DNA from: Candidatus Krumholzibacteriia bacterium
Lineage (GTDB): Bacteria; Krumholzibacteriota; Krumholzibacteriia; LZORAL124-64-63
DNA length: 5,471 nt
Direction: 5' to 3'
Assembly (NCBI GenBank): GCA_030632925.1
Contig: DAOVTU010000252.1
Location: 1-5,471, forward strand
The notes below the pieces were generated by a model. The model was not told where the DNA came from. It saw only the letters and a program-made list of their open reading frames with translations, and made no database searches. Numbering within the stretch: the first letter of the stretch is position 1; each line of letters opens with the position of its first letter. Position numbers and translations under genes: made by a program. Below, piece after piece: positions 1-5,471 of the stretch.

Positions 1-346
1 CCTCCAGGGCAATGCCGGCTTTCTTGGCAAAGCCCAGGGCCGCCGGTGTGGGCTTGCCGTCGGCATCAAAAGCCACCGAAGCCGGCGGGCCCTTGATTTC
101 CAGATTGCGATCCGGTTGCCGCACATCCAGGCCCTCGGCCATCAGGGTCAGGCGACGAGGCGTGGCCAACATCCGGATACCGGTGGCTTGCAGGTGCGCC
201 TTGTCCAGTTCGGCCCTGAACAGGCGTTCAAAATCCTTCAACGCCGCGGGAATGAAGCGGGCGGGTATCTCTTCACTGCCGATTTCCAGCAGGAACGGCA
301 ACTGCGAGGCCGTGTTTTGGGCTTTGGCATTCTGGTCGGCGCTCAT
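1..346 (-). CDS. glyS: Glycine--tRNA ligase beta subunit, N-terminal part (3' end outside window)
   Basis: This is the first 115 codons of GlyS, the large subunit of the bacterial alpha2/beta2 glycyl-tRNA synthetase, which charges tRNA-Gly in the cytoplasm. The beta subunit is mainly responsible for tRNA recognition. Reading the minus strand from ATG 346-344 gives an open frame to the window edge. It contains the family's N-terminal signatures: LLEIGSEEIPARFIPAAL near residues 19-36, the ATPRRLTL block near 67-74, the EIKGPP stretch near 88-93, and an AFDADGKPTPAALGFAKK segment near 97-114. These align by eye with E. coli GlyS (VEIGTEELP, APRRLAL, FDAEGKP). About 15 residues precede the conserved core, a short extension. 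The start codon overlaps the glyQ stop as ATGA, so translation is probably coupled to glyQ. The full protein would be near 690 residues in this family, so most of it lies to the left of the window. No frameshift is seen. Confidence 0.96.
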   Translation of the reverse strand, partial: MSADQNAKAQNTASQLPFLLEIGSEEIPARFIPAALKDFERLFRAELDKAHLQATGIRMLATPRRLTLMAEGLDVRQPDRNLEIKGPPASVAFDADGKPTPAALGFAKKAGIALE

Positions 347-1227
347 TCTGCTGCCTTCTCCTTGAGCAGGGGAAAGCCGAGATCTTCCCGGCTTTTGACA
401 TAACTGGTGGCCGTCAAACGGGACAGATTACGCACGCGGGCAATATACCCGGTGCGCTCGGTGACCGAAATGGCCCCCCGGGCCTCCAGCACATTAAAAA
501 TGTGACTGCATTTGATCACGGCATCGTAGCCGGGAAAGACCAGACCGGCGTCCAGCAGTGCCTGGGCTTCGGCCTCTTTGTCATCAAAATGACGGCGGTA
601 CATGTTCACATCGGCGTGCTCAAAATTGAAGGCGCTGTATTCGCGCTCGAATTGGCCCATGACATCGCCCCAGGTCAGGCCGCCGCCCCATAGCAGGTCC
701 TTCACGTGATCGACCTGCTGGACAAACATGCACAGGCGCAACAGGCCATAGGTCAGTTCAACGGCCACCGGCTTGCAGCGCACGCCGCCAACCTGCTGAA
801 AATAGGTAAACTGCGACACTTCCATGCCGTCGAGCCACACTTCCCAGCCCAGGCCGGCCGCGCCCAGGGTGGGCGACTCCCAATCATCCTCCACAAAGCG
901 GATGTCGTGCTCTTCGGGCTTGATGCCCAGGGCCCGCAGCGACTCGAGGTACAGCTCCTGGCTGTTGCCCGGGTTGGGCTTGAGAATCACCTGGTACTGG
1001 AAAAACTGATGCACCCGGTTGGGGTTTTCCAGGTAGCGCCCATCCTTGGGCCGCTTGCTGGGCTCCACATAAGCCACATTCCAGGGCTCGGGGCCCAAGG
1101 CGCGCAGGAAAGTGCTGGGGTTGAACGTGCCCGCCCCCACTTCGCTGTTGTAGGGCTGAACGATGACGCAGCCATAGTCACTCCAGAACTGCTGGAGGTT
1201 GGCAATCATCTGCTGGTATTCCATCAT
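343..1227 (-). CDS. glyQ: Glycine--tRNA ligase alpha subunit
   Basis: Complete 294-residue GlyQ (E. coli about 303), the catalytic subunit that forms glycyl-adenylate from glycine and ATP. Family blocks seen in order: CVIVQPYNSEVGAGTFNP (20-37), FLRALGPEPWNVAYVEPS (40-57), RPKDGRYLENPNR (59-71), QYQVILKPNP (78-87), HDIRFVEDDWESPTLGA (107-123), GLGWEVWLDGMEVSQFTYFQ (125-144), the motif-3-like YGLLRL (160-165), and a C-terminal helical part with ISVTERTGYIARVRNLSR (253-270). Two residues look unusual against the family sequence I recall: Leu66 where GRYGENPNR has Gly, and Leu163 where TYGLERL has Glu. The motif-3 Arg (164) is kept. Start: ATG 1227-1225 overlaps the recO stop as ATGA and has AAAGGA 9 nt upstream. 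A second ATG follows directly at 1224-1222 but is 12 nt from that site, so the first is preferred. It ends in a 4-nt overlap with glyS, its obligate partner. Confidence 0.97.
   Translation of the reverse strand: MMEYQQMIANLQQFWSDYGCVIVQPYNSEVGAGTFNPSTFLRALGPEPWNVAYVEPSKRPKDGRYLENPNRVHQFFQYQVILKPNPGNSQELYLESLRALGIKPEEHDIRFVEDDWESPTLGAAGLGWEVWLDGMEVSQFTYFQQVGGVRCKPVAVELTYGLLRLCMFVQQVDHVKDLLWGGGLTWGDVMGQFEREYSAFNFEHADVNMYRRHFDDKEAEAQALLDAGLVFPGYDAVIKCSHIFNVLEARGAISVTERTGYIARVRNLSRLTATSYVKSREDLGFPLLKEKAAE
358..363 (-). promoter_or_regulatory. Ribosome binding site for glyS
   Basis: The minus strand reads AAGGAG at 363-358, eleven bases before the glyS ATG at 346. It lies inside the last codons of glyQ. 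A strong Shine-Dalgarno match at slightly long spacing, together with the ATGA overlap, supports this start and suggests both fresh initiation and coupling. Confidence 0.6.
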
Positions 1228-2054
1228 CGGCTTGGGTCCTTTCGGGCCCGCAGCAATTCCAGGGCTGCGGGCAGGCGGTATCCGGGCAGATGGTAGCCCA
1301 GGAAATTGTGCAGATGGGCCCCGATTTCCCGCCGCATGGGGCGTTCAAAAGGGGTGTCATCGGCGAGGTCGAGCCGGCGCTCGGCCATGCTTATAAAAAT
1401 CTGCCAGGCTTCGAGGCTCAGCGGCTTTCCGCTGCTGACACCATCACTGCGGGCGCAGGTGCCACAAATCATGCCACCTTCGGCTGGACTGAACCACATG
1501 GTCACTTCTGACATCTCGGCCTGGCCCAGGCCGCAGGCGGTGCAACCGCCCACTTCCGGTGCCACCCCGTGACTATCCAGCAGTTCCCATTCGAAGGCAA
1601 AAAAGGCCAGATCGGGCCGCGGACAAGACCGCGAGGATAACACCCGAATGAATGCGTCGCAAATCTCAAACAGCTCTGCGGCGGGGTCATGATCATCCTG
1701 CTCGGCCACCGCTCCGCCCAGGGGACGGCAACGGTCCACCAGCTCCAGGGCGCTCTGTAAAAATGCCGAGTCTTCCAGGGTGCTGCCTGGGCCCAGCGGA
1801 TCCTGCTCCACCGAACCACCGCGCAAATATTGCAGCTCACGGTTGGGATTCAGGCTGTATTCGGCGGTCACCACCCGGCCCGGCTCCACCAGGGCGCGCA
1901 GGCGGGAATTGGGCCGGCGGGCGGCCTTGGCGATCACTTTCACATAGCCGTGATCCCGCGTCAGCAACGAGGCAATCACGCTGGTTTCACCACAGGGCCA
2001 AACGCGCAGCACCAGGCTCTCGCTGCTGGACGAAGGCTGCGGCAAAACGCCCAT
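1224..2054 (-). CDS. recO: DNA repair protein RecO
   Basis: 276-residue RecO, a cytoplasmic mediator of the RecF pathway that, with RecR, helps load RecA on SSB-coated single-stranded DNA and promotes strand annealing. The N-terminal part carries the OB-fold pattern typical of the family: ESLVLRVWPCGETSVIASLLTR (12-33), GYVKVIAKAARRPNSRLRALVEPG (36-59) and ELQYL (73-77). A helical middle follows, with FFAFEWELLDSHGVAPEVGGC (151-171). A four-cysteine zinc site is visible at Cys171, Cys174, Cys197 and Cys200 (CTAC ... CGTC), a feature of many but not all RecO proteins. The C-terminal HLHNFLGYHLPGYRLPAALELL (248-269) resembles the usual RecO end. Length is slightly above the typical 240-260. Start ATG 2054-2052 lies one base after the mgtE stop (TGA-A-ATG), so reinitiation from mgtE is likely; a GGGAG run about 11 nt upstream is the only Shine-Dalgarno candidate. 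The stop overlaps the glyQ start. Confidence 0.93.
   Translation of the reverse strand: MGVLPQPSSSSESLVLRVWPCGETSVIASLLTRDHGYVKVIAKAARRPNSRLRALVEPGRVVTAEYSLNPNRELQYLRGGSVEQDPLGPGSTLEDSAFLQSALELVDRCRPLGGAVAEQDDHDPAAELFEICDAFIRVLSSRSCPRPDLAFFAFEWELLDSHGVAPEVGGCTACGLGQAEMSEVTMWFSPAEGGMICGTCARSDGVSSGKPLSLEAWQIFISMAERRLDLADDTPFERPMRREIGAHLHNFLGYHLPGYRLPAALELLRARKDPSR
1237..1242 (-). promoter_or_regulatory. Ribosome binding site for glyQ
   Basis: The minus strand reads AAAGGA at 1242-1237 inside the recO 3' end, nine bases before the first of two adjacent ATG codons (1227 and 1224). The spacing favours the first ATG, which forms the ATGA overlap with the recO stop. Confidence 0.6.
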
Positions 2055-2055
2055 T

Positions 2056-3522
2056 TCAGCCCCCGCTCCCGAGGTTCAACATCTGGGTCGCCAAACCCAC
2101 GTAGATCAACATGCTCACCACATCGTTGGCGGTGGTGATGAACGGCCCGGTAGCTACTGCCGGATCCACCCCGAAGCGATGCAGCAGCAAAGGAATGCCT
2201 GCCCCGGCCAGCGCCGCAAACAGCACCACCAGCAACATGGTCAGGCCCAGCACCAGCGAAATCGAGGGGTCGCCACTGAACATCATCGAGACGGCGGCCA
2301 TGGCCACGGCAATGGAAACACCCACCATGCAGGCTGTCCCCAACTCCCGTAGCAAATGCCGGCCCAGATGGAAAAAATCAATTTCACCAGTAGCCAAACC
2401 GCGCACCACCACCGACGAATTCTGAATGCCGATGTTGCCAGCCATGGCCATGATCATCGGGATGTAAATCACCAGCGTGACGCGGGCCTCAAGGCTGGCT
2501 TCAAAATGATTCAGCACCGCCACGGCGCCCAGTTGCCCCACCAGGGCGCCCAACAACCAGGGCAGGCGCGACCGCGCAACCCTGAACGAGCTCTGTTCGC
2601 CAAACTCAGTCACACTCACACCGGCCAGATGCGAGATATCCTCGGTGGCTTCTTCCTCCATGACGTCCAACACATCATCGGCGGTGATCCGCCCCACGAG
2701 TCGCATCTGGTGGTCGACGACAGGCACAGAAATCAAGTCGTGCATGCGGGCAAAACTGGCCACTTCTTCCTGGTCCAAATCCACTTCCACGTAGAGCGGG
2801 TCGGCCTCCATCAGTTCGCTGACCAGTTGGTCGGAACCCGATATCACCAAGCGGTAAAGCGGTACCCGACCGGTCAGGCGACCGCGGTTGTCGACCACAT
2901 AAACGAAGTGGGTCTCCTCCAGATCCCCTTCTTCGAGTCCGCGCAAGGCTGCGACAGCCTCGGCCGCCGTCTGCTTCTCGGTACAGGTGGTGTACTCCTT
3001 ACCCATAAGACCACCGGCGGTCTCGGGCGCGTACTGCAGCAATTCAGCAACTTCGGAGCGCTCTTCCTCGTCCATGGCCGCCAGCACTTCGGCGGCCTGG
3101 TCCTGGTCCAACTCGGCGATGACATCGGCGCCGTCATCGGAAGGCATTTCCTCGATAAGGTCGGCGATCTCGTCCACATCCAACAACTCGAACAGCACGC
3201 TCAGGCTGCGGTTGTCGATTTCGCTCAGGACATCGGCCAATTCATCGGGCGGCAGCAGCTTCAGGATGGTGGTCGTTTCTTCGACACTCAGTGGCCGCAA
3301 CACTTCGGACAAATCACCGGGCGACAAGTCCAGCGCCAACTCGCGCACTTTTTCCTCGTTGTCACTGTCGAGGTATTCGCGAAACTCCAACTCCAGGGCA
3401 TGATGCTCGGCATCCAGATTGCCGGGATCGAGGACCCGCTCATCCAGCTTATCGACATCCAGATTATCCGGGGTATCCGGGATATCCGGGTTATCCGGCA
3501 GATTCGTGTTGTCGTCAGTCAT
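2056..3522 (-). CDS. mgtE: Magnesium transporter MgtE (CBS-domain Mg2+ channel)
   Basis: 488-residue MgtE, a homodimeric inner-membrane Mg2+ channel whose cytosolic domains sense Mg2+ and close the pore when it is plentiful. Order: acidic Pro-Asp-rich extension (1-45), superhelical MgtE N domain with LPPDELADVLSEI and EMPSDDGADVIAELD (about 46-168), CBS1 (about 172-235), CBS2 (about 236-290), plug-helix region (about 291-315), and five predicted membrane helices near 319-338, 345-366, 391-415, 420-447 and 455-480. DDVLDVMEEEATEDI (282-296) matches the Mg2+-sensing acidic cluster of Thermus MgtE as I recall it. The conserved GNIGIQNSSVVVRGLATGE (362-380) and TTANDVVSMLIY (463-474) are present; Asp467 should be the pore aspartate. 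Length exceeds the usual 450 because of the extension. ATG 3522-3520 overlaps the upstream stop by one base (TGATG), with AGGGGG 6 nt before it. Cobalt transport has also been reported for the family. Confidence 0.95.
   Translation of the reverse strand: MTDDNTNLPDNPDIPDTPDNLDVDKLDERVLDPGNLDAEHHALELEFREYLDSDNEEKVRELALDLSPGDLSEVLRPLSVEETTTILKLLPPDELADVLSEIDNRSLSVLFELLDVDEIADLIEEMPSDDGADVIAELDQDQAAEVLAAMDEEERSEVAELLQYAPETAGGLMGKEYTTCTEKQTAAEAVAALRGLEEGDLEETHFVYVVDNRGRLTGRVPLYRLVISGSDQLVSELMEADPLYVEVDLDQEEVASFARMHDLISVPVVDHQMRLVGRITADDVLDVMEEEATEDISHLAGVSVTEFGEQSSFRVARSRLPWLLGALVGQLGAVAVLNHFEASLEARVTLVIYIPMIMAMAGNIGIQNSSVVVRGLATGEIDFFHLGRHLLRELGTACMVGVSIAVAMAAVSMMFSGDPSISLVLGLTMLLVVLFAALAGAGIPLLLHRFGVDPAVATGPFITTANDVVSMLIYVGLATQMLNLGSGG
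3465..3500. repeat. Four-copy 9-bp tandem repeat inside the mgtE 5' end
   Basis: On the plus strand the heptamer tatccgg begins at 3465, 3474, 3483 and 3492, an exact 9-base period. The two bases completing each unit vary (gg, ga, gt, ca). On the coding minus strand it encodes repeated Pro-Asp-X triplets (PDN, PDI, PDT, PDN) at residues 9-20 of MgtE. Because the unit is a multiple of three, gain or loss of a copy keeps the reading frame. Confidence 0.9.
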
Positions 3523-4199
3523 CAGGCACCCCCTGGCGCGTCACCGGGCGGAATTTGGTTCGCCACCGTTTCGGCTTCAATCGCCTTGGACTGTTTCTCG
3601 ATCATTTCAGACTGGGCCTCCGTCATAATCGAACCACCCGAGACGATGAGCTTGATCGCCTCTTCAATGGGGATATCGACCTGCCGCACATCGCCCCGCG
3701 GCACCAAAAGCATGTACCCCGAAGTCGGATTGGGCGCTGTCGGCAAAAATACCGTGACCATTTCATCGCCCGGTTCGTCGCGGGTCACGAATCCCATTGA
3801 GTACAGCCCCTGCCGTGGGTAGGCGATCACCACGACTTTCTGGAAGGCCTTGCGCTGGTCCTGCAAGAACACGTTGGCGATCTGTTGCACTGCCGAAAAC
3901 AGGCTCTTGACCACAGGAATCTGCTTAAAGAATCGCTCCAGCAAACGAAAAAAGGCCATGCCGATCAGGTTGCGGGTGAACATGCCCACCAACATGATCA
4001 GCAGGATAAAGACCAGAGCACCTATGAGAGTCACGAAAAATTCGGGATAGGCCTCACTCAGCGCCGGGATGCGGGCCAGCAAAGGCCGCATTCTATTGCT
4101 GATGAATTCATAGAAGTACAACAGGATCCAGCTGGTGATCACCAAAGGCGTGATGGCCAGCAGTCCCGTCAGAAAATGCCGTTGCAAAAACTTCAACAC
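3522..4199 (-). CDS. DUF502 family integral membrane protein, function unknown
   Basis: 225-residue protein of the DUF502 family, related to plant COV1-like membrane proteins. No biochemical role is established to my knowledge. Two membrane helices are visible near residues 8-30 and 55-77. The family signatures follow: FFKQIPVVKSLFSAVQQI (90-107), AFQKVVVIAYPRQGLYSMGFVT (118-139), VFLPTAPNPTSGYMLLVPR (150-168) and EEAIKLIVSGGS (179-190). The last 35 residues are hydrophilic, rich in Glu, Gln, Ala and Ser (about 192-214, likely helical), and end in a Pro-Gly tail. The start is GTG (4199-4197), not ATG. It is supported by AGGA 7 nt upstream and by an N-terminus (basic and aromatic residues, then the first helix) that fits the family. 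It begins 9 nt after the CorC-like stop, and its TGA shares a base with the mgtE start. The location between two Mg2+-linked membrane proteins hints at a membrane or ion-related role, but that is inference. Confidence 0.92.
   Translation of the reverse strand: MLKFLQRHFLTGLLAITPLVITSWILLYFYEFISNRMRPLLARIPALSEAYPEFFVTLIGALVFILLIMLVGMFTRNLIGMAFFRLLERFFKQIPVVKSLFSAVQQIANVFLQDQRKAFQKVVVIAYPRQGLYSMGFVTRDEPGDEMVTVFLPTAPNPTSGYMLLVPRGDVRQVDIPIEEAIKLIVSGGSIMTEAQSEMIEKQSKAIEAETVANQIPPGDAPGGA
3529..3534 (-). promoter_or_regulatory. Ribosome binding site for mgtE
   Basis: The minus strand reads AGGGGG at 3534-3529, six bases before the mgtE ATG at 3522, within the final codons of the DUF502 gene. The match and spacing support this ATG, which also forms a TGATG stop-start overlap. 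Confidence 0.5.
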
Positions 4200-4206
4200 G
4201 GCGCGG

Positions 4207-4210
4207 TCCT
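4207..4210 (-). promoter_or_regulatory. Ribosome binding site for the DUF502 gene, overlapping the upstream stop codon
   Basis: The minus strand reads AGGA at 4210-4207, overlapping the TAG stop (4211-4209) of the CorC-like gene and seven bases before GTG 4199-4197. This decides the GTG start: there is no ATG at this position, and the next codon, TTG, would be a weaker choice. Confidence 0.6.
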
Positions 4211-5471
4211 ATTCGTTTTCCGTTTCGGCGCTGCGGGCAAATCCCGGCAACTCCTGTCCGTACTGCATCAGCACCACCATCAGGCGCTGGTCACTGACTT
4301 CCTCGACGGTCACCTGAAAACCGGCCACCTCTACGATGTCGCCTTTGCTCGGCACATTGCCAGCGGCCTCATAAATCAGTCCGCCCAGGGTCTCGCTGGT
4401 TTCCACACCCTCGGCTTCGGCAAAGGTCACGCCCAGCTCTTCGGCCAGGTCTTCCAGATTGATCTTCGGATCCAGGCGCACCGTGCGCGCGTCGACCCAG
4501 GTCAGCAGGCGTTCTTCCTCGTCAAATTCGTCTTCGATTTCGCCCACGATTTCCTCGATCACGTCCTCGAGGGTGACCAGGCCCGCGGTGCCGCCGTACT
4601 CGTCAATGACCACGGCCATGTGAATCCGCTTGGCCCGAAATTCGTCCAGCACTTCGTCGATTTTCTTGCTCTCGGGAATGTAATAGGCTTCACGCACCAG
4701 ATCGGCCAGCTTGACGCCCTCACCGGCAAAATTGCCGTCGCGATAAAGCTTCAGCAGGTCTTTGGCATAGAGAATGCCCACCACCTTGTCCACGCTGCCT
4801 TCGTACACCGGGATACGCGAGTGCCCTTCCTCGATGAGCATGGCCAACGAACCGGCCACTTCCAAATCACCGTCAACGGCCACCATGTCGATGCGCGGAA
4901 TCATGATCTCCCGCACCGCCGTATCATGGAAAGAGAAAATGCTCTGAATCATCTCCCGCTCGTCTTCGTCCAGGGTATTGTCCTGGCCATCGGTATTGAT
5001 CAGGCTGCGGATCTCGCCCGCCGACAGGTGCGGCTGCGCTTCGGTCAGCCACAGGGTATCGTCCAGGCGGTTCATCACCGCCAACATCAGGCTCGACCAG
5101 GGCCGCAACATCCAGTTGAACGGATAGACGATGGTTCCCACAAAGCGCGCATAGTTCAGGGCCGTACTGGCGGCCAGCATCTTGAACACCAGCCCACCCA
5201 GGCTCCAGGCCAGCACCGCAGTCACGACAAACATGAGGTGGAATTTGAAGTCCAGCGGACCCACCCAAAGTGAATCCAGGATGTGTCCCAGTCCCCAGGC
5301 TCCCAGCAGGGTCAGCAGCAGATAGAAGGTACCGATGGTGACCTGAAAACGGCGGTCGTCTTCGACGTAGTCCCGCAGCACCGGTCCCAACGAAGATTCC
5401 TCAGTCAGGCCGTAGCGGTACAGACCACTGACCTGATAGTGGGCCAACAACAGCCCACACAACAGCAGAGC
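4209..5471 (-). CDS. CorC/HlyC-type hemolysin-family protein with DUF21, CBS pair and CorC_HlyC domains (N-terminus outside window)
   Basis: 420 codons are open from the right edge to a TAG stop; the true start lies outside. A TTG codon at 5462-5460 can be read as a start, but the frame continues upstream as hydrophobic Ala-Leu-Leu, so this is the inside of the first membrane helix. Numbered from the window edge: DUF21 remnant with further hydrophobic segments near 49-67 and 77-97 plus an amphipathic stretch to about 133; linker; CBS pair about 188-312 with REIMIPRIDMVAVD (187-200), HSRIPVYEGSVDKVVGILYA (217-236) and HMAVVIDEYGGTAGLVTLED (284-303); then an acidic EEIVGEIEDEFDEE run (306-319) and a C-terminal CorC_HlyC domain about 323-402. 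The family includes CNNM/CorC proteins tied to Mg2+ and Co2+ efflux; the name hemolysin is historical. Members without proven transport also exist, so the substrate is not certain. It is first in the visible gene run, with mgtE two genes downstream. Confidence 0.94.
   Translation of the reverse strand, partial: ALLLCGLLLAHYQVSGLYRYGLTEESSLGPVLRDYVEDDRRFQVTIGTFYLLLTLLGAWGLGHILDSLWVGPLDFKFHLMFVVTAVLAWSLGGLVFKMLAASTALNYARFVGTIVYPFNWMLRPWSSLMLAVMNRLDDTLWLTEAQPHLSAGEIRSLINTDGQDNTLDEDEREMIQSIFSFHDTAVREIMIPRIDMVAVDGDLEVAGSLAMLIEEGHSRIPVYEGSVDKVVGILYAKDLLKLYRDGNFAGEGVKLADLVREAYYIPESKKIDEVLDEFRAKRIHMAVVIDEYGGTAGLVTLEDVIEEIVGEIEDEFDEEERLLTWVDARTVRLDPKINLEDLAEELGVTFAEAEGVETSETLGGLIYEAAGNVPSKGDIVEVAGFQVTVEEVSDQRLMVVLMQYGQELPGFARSAETENE

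Noticed and set aside
706..1296. A 196-codon plus-strand open frame across glyQ and the end of recO
   Set aside because: It overlaps the highly conserved catalytic blocks of GlyQ in antisense, shows no recognisable domain, and has no supporting start context.
2041..2060. Possible terminator or promoter between mgtE and recO
   Set aside because: Only one base separates the stop and start codons, and no hairpin followed by a T-run is visible on the minus strand.
3465..3500. Tandem repeat as a CRISPR array or operator cluster
   Set aside because: The units are 9 bases with no spacers, lie wholly within the mgtE reading frame, and encode a simple Pro-Asp-X tract.
2356..3822. A 488-codon open frame on the plus strand, antisense to mgtE and part of the DUF502 gene
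   Set aside because: It is in exact codon register with mgtE, so it stays open only because mgtE avoids the codons TTA, CTA and TCA. The product is His/Gln-rich, resembles no family I recognise, and mgtE itself is unmistakable. Equal length to MgtE is coincidence.
3885..5273. A 462-codon open frame on the plus strand, antisense to the CorC-like gene
   Set aside because: Same explanation: it is in register with the CorC-like codons, and the sense gene carries full family motifs. The His/Gln-rich composition is typical of antisense readings of GC-rich genes.
5460..5462. TTG at 5462-5460 as the start of the CorC-like gene
   Set aside because: The frame is open upstream to the window edge and encodes hydrophobic residues of a membrane helix. 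A start here would cut the DUF21 domain, so the gene most likely begins outside the window.

Overview
This is a gene-dense bacterial segment, GC-rich by eye, with all six protein-coding genes on the minus strand and no intergenic gap longer than 9 bases. The organism is a bacterium: it has the two-subunit (alpha/beta) glycyl-tRNA synthetase, RecO, an MgtE channel and a CorC-type protein. The phylum cannot be fixed from the sequence. The DUF502 protein and the glyQ/glyS pair fit a Gram-negative or other environmental lineage better than a eukaryote or archaeon, but that is inference. No mobile element, RNA gene, CRISPR array, terminator or clear promoter is visible. The window looks like ordinary core chromosome.

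Layout in transcription order (right to left). At 5471-4209 is a CorC/HlyC-type membrane protein with a CBS pair; its N-terminus lies outside the window. At 4199-3522 is a DUF502 two-helix membrane protein starting at GTG. At 3522-2056 is the MgtE magnesium channel, with an acidic N-terminal extension encoded partly by a 9-bp tandem repeat. At 2054-1224 is recO. At 1227-343 is glyQ, the complete glycyl-tRNA synthetase alpha subunit. At 346-1 is the start of glyS, the beta subunit, which runs off the left edge.

The junctions are very tight: 9 nt, 1-nt overlap, 1-nt gap, 4-nt overlap, 4-nt overlap. This strongly suggests one transcript with translational coupling. GlyQ and GlyS assemble into one enzyme, and their ATGA overlap fits equal production. 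CorC-like and MgtE proteins are both linked to Mg2+ movement or sensing, and the DUF502 membrane protein lies between them. RecO belongs to recombinational repair. CorC-like genes near recO and glyQ/glyS are, from general knowledge, a recurring bacterial neighbourhood, so the less routine part is the DUF502-mgtE pair between them.

I see no clear sign of a previously undescribed system. The points most worth checking are two substitutions in otherwise conserved GlyQ motifs, the in-frame tandem repeat in mgtE, and the linkage of the unknown DUF502 protein with two Mg2+-related membrane proteins.
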